A DNA stretch of 64,000 nucleotides from Enterobacter pseudoroggenkampii. Lineage in GTDB: Bacteria; Pseudomonadota; Gammaproteobacteria; Enterobacterales; Enterobacteriaceae. Positions 13,329 to 24,058 of the stretch are shown piece after piece. Position 1 is the first letter of the stretch. Every line of letters starts with the position of its first letter. Below the pieces are notes generated by a model that did no database searches, had not been told where the DNA came from, and saw only the letters and a program-made list of their open reading frames with translations. Location of the stretch: positions 992,001 through 1,056,000 of the forward strand of contig NZ_JAPMLV010000001.1 in the NCBI RefSeq assembly GCF_026420145.1, read 5' to 3'. The translations under genes were made by a program, and so were the position numbers.

Positions 13329-14687
13329 ATGAGTAAAGTCATCGCTTCACTTGAAAAGGTACTCCTTCCTTTTGCTGTTAAAATAGGAAAGCAGCCTCAC
13401 GTTAATGCCATCAAAAACGGCTTTATTAAATTAATGCCGCTGACGCTGGCCGGGGCCATGTTCGTTTTAATTAACAACGTTTTTCTGAGCTTTGGTGAAG
13501 GTTCCTTCTTTTATTCATTAGGAATTCGGTTAGACGCTTCCACTATTGAAACCCTTAATGGTTTTAAAGCCATCGGCGGCAACGTCTATAACGGTACGTT
13601 GGGGATTATGTCGCTGATGGCGCCTTTCTTTATTGGGATGGCACTGGCAGAAGAGCGTAAAGTCGATCCGCTGGCCGCCGGGTTATTATCCGTCGCCGCT
13701 TTCATGACCGTGACGCCATACAGCGTGGGTGAAGCCTATGCCGTCGGCGCCAACTGGCTGGGTGGGGCCAACATTATCTCCGGTATTGTTATCGGCCTGG
13801 TGGTGGCAGAAATGTTCACCTTTATTATCCGTCGCAACTGGGTTATCCGCCTGCCGGATAGCGTACCGGCTTCCGTTTCCCGTTCATTTTCCGCGTTGAT
13901 TCCGGGCTTCATTATTCTCTCTATCATGGGGATTATCGCCTGGGCGCTCTCCCACTGGGGCACAAACTTCCACCAGATCATCATGGACTCTATCTCTACG
14001 CCGCTGGCGTCGATGGGTGGCGTGGTCGGTTGGGCGTATGTGATTTTCACCTCTCTGCTGTGGTTCTTTGGCGTGCATGGTTCACTGGCACTGGCCGCGC
14101 TGGACAGCGGGATTATGACCCCCTGGGCACTGGAAAACGTTGCGCTTTACCAGCAGTACGGCTCCGTTGACGCGGCGCTGGCAGCCGGTAAAACCTTCCA
14201 TGTGTGGGCGAAGCCGATGCTTGACTCCTATATCTTCCTGGGCGGTACCGGGGCGACCTTGGGTCTGATCATCGCGGTCTTTATTGTCTCTCGTCGTGCT
14301 GATTACCGTCAGGTCGCGAAGCTGGCGCTGCCATCAGGCATCTTCCAGATTAACGAACCGATTCTGTTCGGTCTGCCAATCATCATGAACCCGGTAATGT
14401 TCATTCCGTTCATCCTGATTCAGCCGCTGCTGGCCGCTATCACTCTGACGGCGTATTACATGGGCATCATTCCACCGATTACCAACATTGCACCGTGGAC
14501 CATGCCAGCAGGTCTGGGCGCCTTCTTCAACACCAACGGCAGCGTCGCAGCCTTCCTGCTGGCGATATTCAACCTCGGGATTGCCACCCTGCTGTACATG
14601 CCATTCGTGGCGATTGCCAACAAAGCCGCCACCATCATTGATGAAGAAGAGAGCGAAGAGGATATTGCCCTCTCACTGAAATTCTAA
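13329..14687 (+). CDS. chbC: PTS N,N'-diacetylchitobiose-specific EIIC
   Basis: The 452-residue integral membrane transporter of the PTS EIIC Lac/Cel family moves chitobiose across the inner membrane as it is phosphorylated. About ten membrane segments are visible; [22 protein letters not shown] near residue 340 is the conserved sugar-binding/phosphorylation loop with the essential NEP motif. The C-terminus is acidic (IDEEESEED). Length equals E. coli ChbC (452). A GC-rich hairpin separates it from chbA. Confidence 0.97.
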   Translation: MSKVIASLEKVLLPFAVKIGKQPHVNAIKNGFIKLMPLTLAGAMFVLINNVFLSFGEGSFFYSLGIRLDASTIETLNGFKAIGGNVYNGTLGIMSLMAPFFIGMALAEERKVDPLAAGLLSVAAFMTVTPYSVGEAYAVGANWLGGANIISGIVIGLVVAEMFTFIIRRNWVIRLPDSVPASVSRSFSALIPGFIILSIMGIIAWALSHWGTNFHQIIMDSISTPLASMGGVVGWAYVIFTSLLWFFGVHGSLALAALDSGIMTPWALENVALYQQYGSVDAALAAGKTFHVWAKPMLDSYIFLGGTGATLGLIIAVFIVSRRADYRQVAKLALPSGIFQINEPILFGLPIIMNPVMFIPFILIQPLLAAITLTAYYMGIIPPITNIAPWTMPAGLGAFFNTNGSVAAFLLAIFNLGIATLLYMPFVAIANKAATIIDEEESEEDIALSLKF

Positions 14688-14695
14688 GATTGACC

Positions 14696-14715
14696 GGCGC
14701 GGGGAAGCCCGCGCC
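14696..14715 (+). other. Intercistronic hairpin chbC-chbA
   Basis: GGCGCGGG and CCCGCGCC form an 8-bp stem closed by a GAAG tetraloop, between the chbC stop and the chbA ribosome-binding site AAGGAG. No T-run follows. Such hairpins often set differential expression within an operon. Confidence 0.6.
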
Positions 14716-14734
14716 AGCCACAAGGAGCTTAAAC

Positions 14735-15082
14735 ATGTTAGATTTGGATAGTATTGTCGCAGACGAAGCCGCCGAGAACGATCTTGAAGAAGTGGTGATG
14801 GGGCTTATCATCAACTCCGGACAGGCCCGCAGCCTGGCCTATGCCGCACTGAAGCAGGCCAAGCAGGGGGATTTCGCCGCCGCGAAAACCATGATGGAGC
14901 AGTCCCGCACGGCGCTGAATGAAGCGCACCTGGTGCAGACAAAGCTGATTGAAAGCGATCAGGGCGAAGGGAAGATGAAGGTCAGCCTGGTGCTGGTCCA
15001 CGCGCAGGATCACCTGATGACCTCGATGCTGGCGCGTGAGCTGGTGGCGGAGCTCATTGAGCTTCACGAGAAGATGCAGTAA
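14735..15082 (+). CDS. chbA: PTS N,N'-diacetylchitobiose-specific EIIA
   Basis: The 115-residue helical EIIA of the lactose family forms a trimer and transfers phosphate from HPr to ChbB. The phosphorylated residue is His89 in LVLVHAQDHLM, the same number as in E. coli IIA-Chb. I use ATG 14735 because AAGGAG lies 8 bases upstream and the sequence MLDLDSI aligns with the E. coli start; the frame is open 15 codons further but through the hairpin. E. coli ChbA has 116 residues. Confidence 0.96.
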   Translation: MLDLDSIVADEAAENDLEEVVMGLIINSGQARSLAYAALKQAKQGDFAAAKTMMEQSRTALNEAHLVQTKLIESDQGEGKMKVSLVLVHAQDHLMTSMLARELVAELIELHEKMQ

Positions 15083-15111
15083 GTCAGACTGAGTAGCAGG
15101 AGGTCAGCACG

Positions 15112-15930
15112 ATGGAAATTAAAACCGCACTTGAACAGCAATTGTTTAATGGCAAAAATTTTCATGTGGTTATCTACAACAAAACGGAGAGCGCCAGTGG
15201 TCTGCACCAGCATGACTACTACGAGTTCACGATTGTTCTGACCGGTCGCTACTACCAGGAGATCAACGGTAAGCGCGTCCTGCTTGAGCGAGGGGATTTT
15301 GTCTTCCTGCCGATGGGGTCTTATCACCAGAGCTTTTACGAATTTGGTGCCACCCGCATTCTGAACGTGGGCGTCAGCAGACGTTTCTTCGAGAAGCACT
15401 ATCTGCCGCTGGTGCCGTTCTGCTTCGTTGCCTCCCAGGTCTATCGGGTCAAAAACGAGTTCATGACCTGGATTGAGACGGTTATCGCTTCGCTTAACTT
15501 CCGCGACAATGAATTTGATGAGTTTATTGAAACGGTGACCTTCTATGTGATGAACCGGCTGCGCCATCATCGTGAAGAGCAGCAGGTGACGGATGATATT
15601 CCGCAATGGCTGCGTGGCACCGTTGAGCTGATGCACGATAAAGGCCAGTTCAGCGAAAATGCGCTGGAAAATATGGTGTCGCTGTCGGGCAAATCCCAGG
15701 AATATCTGACCCGTGCAACGCAGCGCTATTATCGTAAAACGCCCGTGCAAATTATTAATGAAATCCGCATTAACTTTGCCAAAAAACAGCTGGAAATTAC
15801 CAACTATTCTGTCACCGATATTGCGTACGAGTCAGGATACAGCAGTCCCAGTCTGTTTATTAAGACCTTTAAAAAATTGACGTCATTCACACCGAACAGT
15901 TACCGGAAGAATTTAACGGTAATGAATTAA
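15112..15930 (+). CDS. chbR: ChbR, AraC-family dual regulator of chb
   Basis: The 272-residue protein has an N-terminal cupin sensor domain ([23 protein letters not shown], residues 25-50) and a C-terminal AraC double helix-turn-helix (residues 170-272, ending in [30 protein letters not shown]). In E. coli it represses chb without inducer and activates it with chitobiose-6-phosphate deacetylated by ChbG. AGGAGG stands 8 bases before the ATG. It is about eight residues shorter than the E. coli protein, mainly at the N-terminus. Confidence 0.95.
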   Translation: MEIKTALEQQLFNGKNFHVVIYNKTESASGLHQHDYYEFTIVLTGRYYQEINGKRVLLERGDFVFLPMGSYHQSFYEFGATRILNVGVSRRFFEKHYLPLVPFCFVASQVYRVKNEFMTWIETVIASLNFRDNEFDEFIETVTFYVMNRLRHHREEQQVTDDIPQWLRGTVELMHDKGQFSENALENMVSLSGKSQEYLTRATQRYYRKTPVQIINEIRINFAKKQLEITNYSVTDIAYESGYSSPSLFIKTFKKLTSFTPNSYRKNLTVMN

Positions 15931-15935
15931 CTTTC

Positions 15936-15950
15936 GGCGGATTATCCGCC
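15936..15950 (+). other. Hairpin between chbR and chbF
   Basis: GGCGGA and TCCGCC form a 6-bp stem with a TTA loop 6 bases after the chbR stop. No T-run follows; the 109-base gap to chbF otherwise shows no clear promoter. Confidence 0.5.
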
Positions 15951-16039
15951 ACAAATATTGCTTTAATGGCTTGCCCAAATAGCGGGAAGAGTACGCTATA
16001 CCTTGCAGGCGATTAACCTGATACGCTAAGGGAGATATT

Positions 16040-17395
16040 ATGCAGAAGAAATTAAAAGTCGTAACCATTGGTGGCGGCAGCAGCTATACCCCGGAATTAC
16101 TTGAAGGTTTCCTGAAACGTTATCATGAATTACCGGTCAGCGAATTATGGCTGGTGGACGTTGAGGAAGGTCAGGAGAAGCTGAATATTATTTTCGACCT
16201 GTGCAAGCGCATGGTGGAAAAAGCGGGCGTGCCTTTGACCGTGCATAAAACCCTGGACCGTCGTCTGGCGCTGAAAGATGCGGATTTCGTCACCACCCAG
16301 CTGCGCGTTGGCCAGCTGAAGGCGCGCGAGCTGGACGAGCGTATTCCGCTGAGCCACGGCTATCTGGGGCAGGAGACCAACGGCGCAGGTGGCCTGTTTA
16401 AAGGTCTTCGTACCATCCCGGTCATTTTCGACATCGTCAAAGACGTGCAGGAGATCTGCCCGAACGCGTGGGTGATTAACTTCACCAACCCGGCCGGGAT
16501 GGTCACTGAAGCGGTCTATCGTCATACCGGCTTCAAACGTTTTATCGGCGTCTGCAACATTCCGATCGGCATGAAGATGTTTATCCGCGACGTGCTGGCG
16601 CTGACCGACAGCGACGATCTCTCCATCGATCTGTTCGGCCTGAATCACATGGTGTTTATTAAAGATGTCATCGTGAACGGAAAATCGCGCTTTGCCGAGC
16701 TCCTCGACGGCGTGGCTTCCGGTCGCCTGACGGCGGCATCCGTGAAAAACATCTTTGACCTGCCGTTCAGCGAAGGGCTGATCCGCTCGCTGAATCTGCT
16801 GCCGTGCTCGTACCTGCTTTACTACTTCAAGCAGAAAGAGATGCTGGCCATCGAAATGGGCGAGTACTATAAGGGCGGCGCGCGCGCGCAGATCGTTCAG
16901 AAGGTCGAGAAGCAGCTGTTCGATTTGTATAAAGACCCGAACCTGAACGTCAAACCGAAAGAACTGGAGCAGCGCGGCGGGGCCTACTACTCCGATGCGG
17001 CGTGTGAAGTGATCAACGCCATCTACAACGACAAGCAGGCGGAACACTATGTCAACGTGCCACACCACGGCCATATCGACAATATCCCGGCGGACTGGGC
17101 CGTCGAGATGACCTGCATCCTGGGGCGCGAGGGCGCTAAACCGCATCCTCGCATCACCCACTTCGATGACAAGGTCATGGGCCTGATCCACACCATTAAG
17201 GGCTTTGAAGTGGCGGCAAGCAACGCGGCGCTGAGCGGCGAGCTCAATGACGTGCTGCTGGCGCTGAACCTCAGCCCGCTGGTGCATTCAGACCGCGATG
17301 CGGAACAGCTGGCCAGCGAGATGATCCTGGCGCATGAAAAATGGTTGCCGAATTTTGCCGCCACGATCGAGAAGCTGAAGTTCAAACACCACTAA
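16040..17395 (+). CDS. chbF: 6-phospho-beta-glucosidase / diacetylchitobiose-6-phosphate hydrolase (GH4)
   Basis: The 451-residue glycoside hydrolase of family 4 splits the phosphorylated disaccharide delivered by ChbBCA. GH4 enzymes use NAD+ and a divalent metal: the N-terminal dinucleotide fold is seen as [17 protein letters not shown], and metal ligands are expected in GVCNIPIG and LNHMVFI. Length agrees with E. coli ChbF (450). GGGAGATATT precedes the ATG. ChbG follows 11 bases after the stop. Confidence 0.96.
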   Translation: MQKKLKVVTIGGGSSYTPELLEGFLKRYHELPVSELWLVDVEEGQEKLNIIFDLCKRMVEKAGVPLTVHKTLDRRLALKDADFVTTQLRVGQLKARELDERIPLSHGYLGQETNGAGGLFKGLRTIPVIFDIVKDVQEICPNAWVINFTNPAGMVTEAVYRHTGFKRFIGVCNIPIGMKMFIRDVLALTDSDDLSIDLFGLNHMVFIKDVIVNGKSRFAELLDGVASGRLTAASVKNIFDLPFSEGLIRSLNLLPCSYLLYYFKQKEMLAIEMGEYYKGGARAQIVQKVEKQLFDLYKDPNLNVKPKELEQRGGAYYSDAACEVINAIYNDKQAEHYVNVPHHGHIDNIPADWAVEMTCILGREGAKPHPRITHFDDKVMGLIHTIKGFEVAASNAALSGELNDVLLALNLSPLVHSDRDAEQLASEMILAHEKWLPNFAATIEKLKFKHH

Positions 17396-17406
17396 GAGGA
17401 CGCACA

Positions 17407-18156
17407 ATGGAAAACCTGCTGATCGTTAATGCTGATGATTTTGGTCTCTCGAAAGGCCAGAACTACGGCATTATTGAAGCCTGTCGCCGGGGGGTTGTGA
17501 CCTCTACCACGGCACTGGTGAATGGTGAGGCGGTTGAACACGCGGCGCAGCTGAGCCGCGAGGTGCCGGCGCTGGGCGTCGGCATGCATTTTGTGCTGAC
17601 GCTCGGGATGCCGCTTTCGCCAATGCCGGGCCTGACGCGCGAGGGCCAGCTTGGAAAGTGGATTTGGGAACTGGCGGAGCAGGATGCTCTGCCGCTCGAA
17701 GAGATTGCCCGCGAGCTGGACTGTCAGTTCAACCGCTTCGTTGATGTGTTTGGTCAGGCGCCGACGCATATCGACAGCCATCACCACGTGCATATGATCC
17801 CGGCGATTTTCCCGATTGTCGCCGGGTTTGCCCAGCGCAAAGGCGTGGCGATGCGCGTGGATAGGGAGGCGCGCGGCGTGCCCGACTGCGACGTGACAAC
17901 CACTGAGGGGTTCAGCAGCGCATTTTACGGCGACGAGATCGACGAAGCGCTGTTCCTGAAGGTGCTGGACGATTCCGCCGCGCGGGGGGAAAAGTCGGTA
18001 GAAGTGATGGCGCATCCGGCTTTTGTCGATAACACCGTGCGGAAAAGCGCCTACTGCTGGCCGCGCCTGGCGGAGCTGGACGTGCTGACGTCGGCGTCGC
18101 TGAAGTATGCGATTGCCGAGCGCGGGTATCGTCTGGGGACGTTTGGGGATCTGTGA
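17407..18156 (+). CDS. chbG: Chitooligosaccharide deacetylase ChbG (YdjC family)
   Basis: The 249-residue YdjC-family enzyme removes one acetyl group from chitobiose-6-phosphate, creating both the inducer of ChbR and the substrate of ChbF. NADDFGLS at residues 8-15 holds the catalytic aspartate and a metal-binding aspartate, and [11 protein letters not shown] supplies histidine metal ligands. I start at ATG 17407, preceded by AGAGGACGCACA, because the open frame upstream runs through the chbF coding end. It is the last gene of the chb operon and is followed by a large palindromic repeat. Confidence 0.96.
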   Translation: MENLLIVNADDFGLSKGQNYGIIEACRRGVVTSTTALVNGEAVEHAAQLSREVPALGVGMHFVLTLGMPLSPMPGLTREGQLGKWIWELAEQDALPLEEIARELDCQFNRFVDVFGQAPTHIDSHHHVHMIPAIFPIVAGFAQRKGVAMRVDREARGVPDCDVTTTEGFSSAFYGDEIDEALFLKVLDDSAARGEKSVEVMAHPAFVDNTVRKSAYCWPRLAELDVLTSASLKYAIAERGYRLGTFGDL

Positions 18157-18164
18157 GAAATTCC

Positions 18165-18279
18165 CCCTCACCCTAACCCTCTCCCCAAAGGGGCGAGGGG
18201 ACTGTGCGGTGCGATCTGTAATGCCAGCACAGGTCTGCATTTCTCCCTCTCCCTTTCAGGGAGAGGGCCGGGGTGAGGG
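18165..18279. repeat. Composite palindromic repeat between chbG and katE
   Basis: Outer arms CCCTCACCC (18165-18173) and GGGTGAGGG (18271-18279) enclose two inner hairpins: 18178-18200 (CCCTCTCCCC against GGGGCGAGGG with one mismatch) and 18245-18268 (CCCTCTCCCT against AGGGAGAGGG, perfect). Both inner units are inverted copies of the element also found at 11171-11206 and 53196-53226. It lies between two convergent genes and may act as a bidirectional terminator; T-rich sequence follows on the chbG side. Confidence 0.85.
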
Positions 18280-18285
18280 TATTTT

Positions 18286-20535
18286 TTACGCCGGGATCTG
18301 ATCAATCTTGCTGCTGCGCGACCAGACGCGGTGTGCGGCGAGCAAATCAAACAGCTTCGTCATAAAGGCATCGTCAACGTTATCTCCCTCGACAATCCCG
18401 TCCTCACCCTGATCGGCCACCTTCAGCTGCGCTTTGAACTGTCGCGCGTCGCCGGACAGCGCGATCGGTTTCAGGTGCTTATAGGCTTCCAGCAGATAAT
18501 ACACGGCGTCCCCGTTGGTCAGCAGGCTGGCAATATCCCCGCACGGCACGATCACCGCATCGACGGTCAGCGATGGCGCACCGGCAAAGGTTGCGGCCAC
18601 CGGCAGCACAGAGCCATCGTCAGCCGTCACTTCACCCATGCGGGAATAGAGCAGTTTGGCATGCACGCCCTGGGTTTTCAGCGCCTGCATAATCCCCAGC
18701 ACGTCGCTGGCGCGGGTTTTGTCATTCAGCAGAATGGCGACCACGCGGCCTTTAATCGAGCCGCCCGGCACGGCATACAGGCTCAGCGACGGATCTTTCT
18801 TCACGCCGTTAACCTCTTTCGGCGGAGCAAGGTTACGCTGCTCATCGGTCAGCGTAATGCCCAGGTTATCCGCGACGCTCTGGGCAAGCTGAATATCAAT
18901 ATGTGCCAGCTGATCGACCACCCGCTCGCGGATGTAGGTACGCACCACTTTACTCAGCTCAAAGCTGAAGCCACCGATGATGTGCTGTTGCTCAATCGGC
19001 GTCTGGCTGTTCCAGAACAGGCGAGGGTGGGCGTAATACTCACCGAACGAGGGGCTGCGCTCGCGAATTTTATTGCCATCGATACGCTCCTGATACGATT
19101 CGAATCCACCGCGTTTCGGTCCGGGAGGCGTTTCACGCGGCCAGTTATCGTTAATGGAGTTCGGCTCATAGTTCGCCGGGTTGGTATCAATATCCTGACG
19201 GTGCATCCCGTCGCGCTGGAAATTGTGATACGGGCAGGTTGGGCGGTTAATCGGGATTTCGTGGAAGTTCGGCCCGCCCAGACGGCTGATCTGCGTATCG
19301 GTATAGGAGAACAGGCGTCCCTGCAGGAGCGGATCGTTGGTGAAGTCCAGCCCCGGCACGATATGCCCCGGGTGGAACGCGGCCTGCTCGTTTTCGGCAA
19401 AGAAATTATCCGGGTTGCGGTTGAGCACCATTTTACCCACCAGCTGCACCGGCACCAGCTCTTCCGGGATCAGCTTCGTCGGGTCCAGAAGGTCGAAATC
19501 GAACTTAAATTCGTCCTCTTCCGGTATGAGTTGCAGGCCCAGTTCGTATTCCGGGAAGTCGCCCGCTTCAATGGATTCCCACAGCTCGCGGCGATGGAAG
19601 TCCGGATCGCGTCCCGTCAGCTTTTGCGCCTCGTCCCATACCAGCGAGGCTTTACCCGCGACAGGCTTCCAGTGGAAGCGGACAAACGTGGCTTTCCCCT
19701 CGGCATTGATCAGACGGAAGGTATGGATACCAAACCCTTCCATGGTACGGTAGCTGCGCGGAATCCCGCGGTCTGACATCGCCCACATCACGTTGTGTAA
19801 GGTTTCAGGCTGCAGGGAAACATAGTCCCAGAAGGTGTCGTGCGCACTTTGTCCCTGCGGTATGGCCCAGTGGGGCTCCGGTTTTACCGCATGGACAAAG
19901 TCAGGAAATTTATGCGCGTCCTGAATGAAAAACACCGGCGTGTTATTGCCGACCAGATCGAAAATACCCTCTTCGGTATAAAACTTGGTGGCAAAGCCGC
20001 GGATATCCCGGACGGTATCTGCCGACCCCGCGCCGCCCTGCACGGTGGAGAAACGCACAAACACCGGGGTAATTTTATCCGGGTCGGAGAGGAAATCCGC
20101 TTTGGTGATCGCTTTCAGACTCTTATAGGGCTGGAAGTAGCCGTGCGCAGCGGAACCGCGTGCGTGGACGATGCGTTCCGGTATCCGCTCGTGGTCAAAA
20201 TGGGTGATTTTTTCCCGCAGGATAAAGTCTTCCAGCAGGGTTGGCCCGCGCGCGCCTGCGCGAAGGGAGTTCTGATCGTCAGCAATACGCACGCCCTGAT
20301 TGGTGGTGAGCGCAAAACCCTCGCCGCCTTTACGGTGTGGCTCAAGAGATTTCAGCTTCTCGTTTCCCGCGTCCGGCGATTTCATGCTTCCCGGTGCGGT
20401 AGGCTGTTCGCCTGGTGCGGAGGGGCCAGGGGAGGGGCGGTGAGAGCCGTCTGCAGGGGCGAGAGAGTCCATACCCGGTTGAGATTCTTCAGTGCCATGA
20501 ATCGGTGATTGATGTGTTTTATCTTTGTTCGACAT
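18286..20535 (-). CDS. katE: Catalase HPII
   Basis: The 749-residue large-subunit monofunctional haem catalase destroys hydrogen peroxide in stationary phase. The active-site His124 lies in [10 protein letters not shown], the distal Asn in GNNTPVFF, and the haem-ligand Tyr in [25 protein letters not shown] long proline-rich N-terminal extension (1-75) and a C-terminal flavodoxin/class I amidotransferase-like domain (about 600-749) are typical of HPII. E. coli KatE has 753 residues and is a sigma-S gene. AAGGAGAAGC precedes the ATG. Confidence 0.98.
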   Translation of the reverse strand: MSNKDKTHQSPIHGTEESQPGMDSLAPADGSHRPSPGPSAPGEQPTAPGSMKSPDAGNEKLKSLEPHRKGGEGFALTTNQGVRIADDQNSLRAGARGPTLLEDFILREKITHFDHERIPERIVHARGSAAHGYFQPYKSLKAITKADFLSDPDKITPVFVRFSTVQGGAGSADTVRDIRGFATKFYTEEGIFDLVGNNTPVFFIQDAHKFPDFVHAVKPEPHWAIPQGQSAHDTFWDYVSLQPETLHNVMWAMSDRGIPRSYRTMEGFGIHTFRLINAEGKATFVRFHWKPVAGKASLVWDEAQKLTGRDPDFHRRELWESIEAGDFPEYELGLQLIPEEDEFKFDFDLLDPTKLIPEELVPVQLVGKMVLNRNPDNFFAENEQAAFHPGHIVPGLDFTNDPLLQGRLFSYTDTQISRLGGPNFHEIPINRPTCPYHNFQRDGMHRQDIDTNPANYEPNSINDNWPRETPPGPKRGGFESYQERIDGNKIRERSPSFGEYYAHPRLFWNSQTPIEQQHIIGGFSFELSKVVRTYIRERVVDQLAHIDIQLAQSVADNLGITLTDEQRNLAPPKEVNGVKKDPSLSLYAVPGGSIKGRVVAILLNDKTRASDVLGIMQALKTQGVHAKLLYSRMGEVTADDGSVLPVAATFAGAPSLTVDAVIVPCGDIASLLTNGDAVYYLLEAYKHLKPIALSGDARQFKAQLKVADQGEDGIVEGDNVDDAFMTKLFDLLAAHRVWSRSSKIDQIPA

Positions 20536-20739
20536 TGCACGCTTCTCCTTTATCCATTGCTAAAAACCCTATTAAGGATAGAACAATGTCGCGACATGGT
20601 TCGCGAACTAAGAGTTTTCACATGCCGTGATTAGCGAAAGGAGCCATCTCACCCACTCGGAGCGCGACGGAAGGCAGCAGGATCGGCTATCATAGAATTT
20701 TCCTGCTTCAAGAATTTTGCTTTAGTGAATCCGTCGCTT

Positions 20740-20979
20740 ATGAAACCTCTTCGTCAACAAAACCGCCAGGTTATTAGCTATGTGCCCCGCGTTGAGCCCG
20801 CGCCGCCTGACCATGCCCTGAAAGTGGAGGGCTTTCGTGATGTCTGGCTGCTGCGGGGGAAATACGTGGCCTTTGTGCTGATCGGCGAACATTTCCGTCG
20901 CTCTCCCACGTTTACGGTGCCGGAGTCCGCACAGCGGTGGGCGATGCAGATCCGCCAGGATGAAGAGGTTGAAGAATAA
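20740..20979 (+). CDS. cedA: CedA, cell division activator
   Basis: This 79-residue DNA- and RNA-polymerase-associated protein was found as a suppressor of the division block in over-replicating dnaA(cos) cells. The central VEGFRDVWLLRGKYVAFVLIGEHFRRSPTFTVPESAQRWA is nearly identical to E. coli CedA as remembered. I take ATG 20740 (MKPLRQQNRQ), aligning with E. coli; GTG 20725 would add five residues. Neither start has a strong ribosome-binding site. Confidence 0.93.
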   Translation: MKPLRQQNRQVISYVPRVEPAPPDHALKVEGFRDVWLLRGKYVAFVLIGEHFRRSPTFTVPESAQRWAMQIRQDEEVEE

Positions 20980-20986
20980 CAGCCAT

Positions 20987-21015
20987 AAAAAAACCGCCTG
21001 ATGGCGGTTTTTTTA
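20987..21015. terminator. Bidirectional terminator cedA / tcyP
   Basis: AAAAAAACCGCC and GGCGGTTTTTTT form a stem with a 4-base TGAT loop, with A-run and T-run on opposite sides, placed between convergent cedA and tcyP. Confidence 0.93.
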
Positions 21016-21027
21016 TTTCTACCGTGA

Positions 21028-22419
21028 TTAACGGTGCGCCAGCTCGGCGTCGTCTTCACTTTCCAGAATCGTTTTGTCGGTCTGCTTCAGCCACTGGCTG
21101 GTCAGCGTACCGGCGGTCATGGAGCCGCTCACGTTCAGCGCGGTACGACCCATGTCGATCAGCGGCTCAACGGAGATCAGCAGGGCGACCAGCGTTACGG
21201 GCAGACCCAGCGCAGGCAGCACAATCAGCGCGGCGAAGGTTGCGCCACCGCCAACACCCGCAACGCCTGCGGAGCTTACGGTAACAATCCCGACCAGCGT
21301 GGCGATCCATACCGGATCCAGCGGGTTGATACCCACCGTCGGCGCGACCATCACGGCCAGCATCGCCGGGTACAGACCCGCACAGCCGTTCTGACCAATG
21401 GTGGCACCAAAGGAGGCAGAGAAGCTGGCGATGGATTCAGGCACGCCCAGACGACGGGTTTGCGCTTCAACGTTCAGCGGAATAGACGCGGCGCTGGAAC
21501 GGCTGGTGAAGGCAAAGGTCAGTACCGGCCAGACTTTACGGAAGTATTTCAGCGGGCTGACGCCGTTCACGCCCAGCAGGATGCCGTGCACCACGAACAT
21601 AATGCCCAGGCCCAGATAAGAGGCGACAACGAAGCTGCCCAGCTTAATGATGTCCTGCAGGTTAGAGCCGGCAACCACTTTGGTCATCAGCGCCAGCACG
21701 CCGTAAGGGGTGAGCTGCATAACCAGACGAACCAGCTTCATCACCCAGCTTTGCAGGGTGTCAATCGCGGTCAGAACGCGTTCGCCTTTTGGCGCGTCGT
21801 CTTTCAGCAGCTTCAGCGCCGCGACGCCCAGGAACGCGGCGAAAATAACCACGCTGATGATCGAGGTTGGGCTCGCACCGGTCAGGTCAGCAAACGGGTT
21901 CTTCGGAATGAAGGAGAGCACCATCTGCGGCACGGTCAGGTCAGCTACTTTACCCACATAGTTGGTCTGAATTGCGGTAAGACGTGCCGTTTCAGCGGTA
22001 CCCTGAACCAGACCTTCTGCGGTCAGGCCAAACAGGTTGGTGACCAGCACACCCACCAGCGCGGCAATCAGCGTGGTGAACAGCAGCGTACCAATGGTCA
22101 GGAAACTGATTTTTCCTAGCTGAGTGGCGTTATGCAGGCGGGCCACGGCGCTCAGAATAGAGGCGAACACCAGCGGCATAACGATCATCTGCAGCAGCTG
22201 GACATAGCCGTTACCGACAATGTTGAACCACTGAATGGAATCTTTCAGAACTGGATTATCGGAGCCATAAATTGCCTGTAATGCCAGACCAAATACGACA
22301 CCCATGGCCAGACCAACCAGCACCTTTTTCGCCAGGCTCCACTGTTTGTGGCGCGCCTGCGCGAGAAGCAATAGCAATATAACGAACACAACGACGTTCG
22401 CGATGAGTGGAAAATTCAT
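21028..22419 (-). CDS. tcyP: L-cystine symporter TcyP (YdjN)
   Basis: The 463-residue inner-membrane carrier belongs to the dicarboxylate/amino acid:cation symporter (DAACS, SLC1-like) family and imports cystine. Around eight hydrophobic segments and two re-entrant loops are visible, with the serine-rich loop [20 protein letters not shown] and the [20 protein letters not shown] segment marking the TcyP branch. Length equals E. coli TcyP (463). AGGAGAACGGGG precedes the ATG. Monocistronic; sulfur-starvation control by CysB is known in E. coli but no site was identified here. Confidence 0.96.
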   Translation of the reverse strand: MNFPLIANVVVFVILLLLLAQARHKQWSLAKKVLVGLAMGVVFGLALQAIYGSDNPVLKDSIQWFNIVGNGYVQLLQMIVMPLVFASILSAVARLHNATQLGKISFLTIGTLLFTTLIAALVGVLVTNLFGLTAEGLVQGTAETARLTAIQTNYVGKVADLTVPQMVLSFIPKNPFADLTGASPTSIISVVIFAAFLGVAALKLLKDDAPKGERVLTAIDTLQSWVMKLVRLVMQLTPYGVLALMTKVVAGSNLQDIIKLGSFVVASYLGLGIMFVVHGILLGVNGVSPLKYFRKVWPVLTFAFTSRSSAASIPLNVEAQTRRLGVPESIASFSASFGATIGQNGCAGLYPAMLAVMVAPTVGINPLDPVWIATLVGIVTVSSAGVAGVGGGATFAALIVLPALGLPVTLVALLISVEPLIDMGRTALNVSGSMTAGTLTSQWLKQTDKTILESEDDAELAHR

Positions 22420-22546
22420 CCCCGTTCTCCTGATTTATTATTGGGTCGGTTTTTACCGATCCTGTTGGCGGAAGGTTAGCAGAAGTGTGATGTAGCGCTT
22501 ATATCCAAATGGAATGGGTTATGACAAATGGGATAATTTTGTCGGT

Positions 22547-23137
22547 TTACTGTTCAATCTGGTGATGAATAAAGCGATTAAACTGAAATTGCAGCGAATT
22601 AATCATCTGGGATGACCAGCGAACTGCACTGTTTTCGGGCAAGGTTTGCGGCATCCAGACGGCGTAAGCAAACAGCGCCATGCACAATACCCGCTCAAGC
22701 TGGTTACCTTTCTGCGGTGCGAGGATGGGAAAACGGAAACGCCAGCGGCAGGGCCATAGCAGCGGCACGCCCGCAGGCGTCAGCATATCGGCCAGAATAT
22801 GGCTTAAATAGCCCAGCACCATCCCCTGGATGGCATCGGCGGGGACTATCCAGCTTTCAGGCACTTTTAAATAGAACAGCGTCAGCAGGCCAAACACGGC
22901 CAGCAGGCTGTGCGTAAATCCCCGGTGGCCGAACGCGCGTGCGATGGGTTTCGACACCCATTTCAGACGCTGTCCGAGGAAGGATTTAGGGTGGTCGATG
23001 TCGGGCAGCAGACAGGTCAATACGGCGGAAGGGACAATATGCCACCAGTCCCCCTGTGCCAGCACGGGGGTAAGTTCAGCGTTTTTGGCAAATACTGCGC
23101 ACGCAATAGAAAAAAGCAGGTGGCCTTCCGCCGTCAT
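22547..23137 (-). CDS. ydjM: YdjM, inner membrane metal-dependent hydrolase family (DUF457), SOS gene
   Basis: The 196-residue membrane protein contains LLPDIDHPKS (near residue 45), GHRGFTHSLLAV (near 74) and YLSHILADMLTPAGVPLLWP, the histidine/aspartate pattern of the LexA-regulated YdjM family. Biochemical activity is unknown. I start at ATG 23137 (MTAEGHLLFS), which gives the E. coli length of 196; an ATG four codons upstream is also in frame. A LexA box ends 17 bases upstream, consistent with the known SOS control of ydjM. Confidence 0.94.
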   Translation of the reverse strand: MTAEGHLLFSIACAVFAKNAELTPVLAQGDWWHIVPSAVLTCLLPDIDHPKSFLGQRLKWVSKPIARAFGHRGFTHSLLAVFGLLTLFYLKVPESWIVPADAIQGMVLGYLSHILADMLTPAGVPLLWPCRWRFRFPILAPQKGNQLERVLCMALFAYAVWMPQTLPENSAVRWSSQMINSLQFQFNRFIHHQIEQ

Positions 23138-23153
23138 GATAAAACCCACGAAA

Positions 23154-23169
23154 CTGTCAATTCATACAG
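23154..23169 (-). promoter_or_regulatory. LexA box of ydjM
   Basis: CTGTATGAATTGACAG (minus strand) matches CTGT-N8-ACAG exactly. A further CTGTATAAAAAC half-site lies just upstream (about 23177-23188), which could be a degenerate second operator. Confidence 0.88.
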
Positions 23170-23238
23170 TATAGGGTTTTTATACAGTAGGCGGAAGAGG
23201 TGACGGTGTAACTGTTTGTCACAAACCGAAGGAGGGCG

Positions 23239-23910
23239 TTAACCGCCCTGCAGATGATGCGCCGTCAGTTCTTCCAGTGAATTAAGCTTCACGTCGGCAA
23301 GCGCAAACCGGGGGTCGTGACGGCCTTCTTCAGCGGGCACCACAATGGAGCGCATCCGCGCAGCCTTCGACGCCACCATACCGTTAACGGAATCTTCCAG
23401 CGCAACGCAGTTGAGGGGATCCAGGCCGAGCTTAGCGGCACAGTCCAGATAGACCTGCGGGTGCGGCTTGCTGTAAGGCAATTTTTCAGCGGACGCCAGC
23501 GCGTCAAAACTGTCGCGCAGTTCAAACATCGTGAGCACTTTTTCCAGCATATGCAGCGGTGAAGCGGAAGCCAGGCCAACCTTCAGCCCCTGGGCTTTAC
23601 ACAGCGCGACAGCCTCACGTACGCCGGGCAGCAGCGGCCGGCTCTCTTCCACCAGAGAAATGGCGCGGCTGATAATGCGTGCGGTCACCTCATTGCGATC
23701 GGGACCCACCCACGGCTGTTGGGCAAACCACAGGTCAACCACCATATCGATGCGCAGGCCCAGCGTATCGGGTAGTTCATTACGGCGGCTGATATCGACG
23801 CCCAGACTGGCCATCACATCCAGTTCGGCGCGATCCCACAGCGGTTCGGAATCGATCAGTAATCCATCCATGTCAAAAATTGCGGCAAGAATTTGGCGCG
23901 GTGTCGACAT
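23239..23910 (-). CDS. yniC: Hexitol phosphatase / 2-deoxyglucose-6-phosphatase HxpB (YniC)
   Basis: The 223-residue HAD-superfamily phosphatase has motif I FDMDGLLIDSE (catalytic Asp12 and Asp14), a helical cap, motif II LASASP, the lysine in KPHPQVYLD and motif III LEDSVNGMVASKAA. E. coli HxpB dephosphorylates sorbitol-6-P, mannitol-1-P and 2-deoxyglucose-6-P. I use ATG 23910 (MSTPRQ), 8 bases after GGAG and aligned with E. coli; the preceding codon is also ATG. It is divergent from yniB. Confidence 0.95.
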   Translation of the reverse strand: MSTPRQILAAIFDMDGLLIDSEPLWDRAELDVMASLGVDISRRNELPDTLGLRIDMVVDLWFAQQPWVGPDRNEVTARIISRAISLVEESRPLLPGVREAVALCKAQGLKVGLASASPLHMLEKVLTMFELRDSFDALASAEKLPYSKPHPQVYLDCAAKLGLDPLNCVALEDSVNGMVASKAARMRSIVVPAEEGRHDPRFALADVKLNSLEELTAHHLQGG

Positions 23911-24058
23911 CACAACGTCTCCTTATCCAGGGTGTTCGACAGACGATACGTGCTAAGCACAATCTGCAATTTAGCATATTGCTTTTAAAGAGCGGGCGAA
24001 ATTGATGACCAGCAGGTAGACTTAGGCACAAATAACGCGTCTTTATGAAGAGGAACTG

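Noticed and set aside
16145..17287. Minus-strand open frame of 380 codons opposite chbF
   Set aside because: Shadow frame with His/Gln/Arg-rich composition inside a conserved gene.
18165..18279. CRISPR array
   Set aside because: The repeated CCCTC strings are inverted palindromes, not direct repeats with unique spacers, and no cas genes are present.
18331..19776. Plus-strand open frame of 481 codons opposite katE
   Set aside because: It lies wholly inside the conserved katE gene, shows an Arg/His-rich shadow composition and has no recognisable domain.
21034..22119. Plus-strand open frame of 361 codons opposite tcyP
   Set aside because: Shadow frame with Gln/Arg/Asn-rich composition; tcyP accounts for the region.
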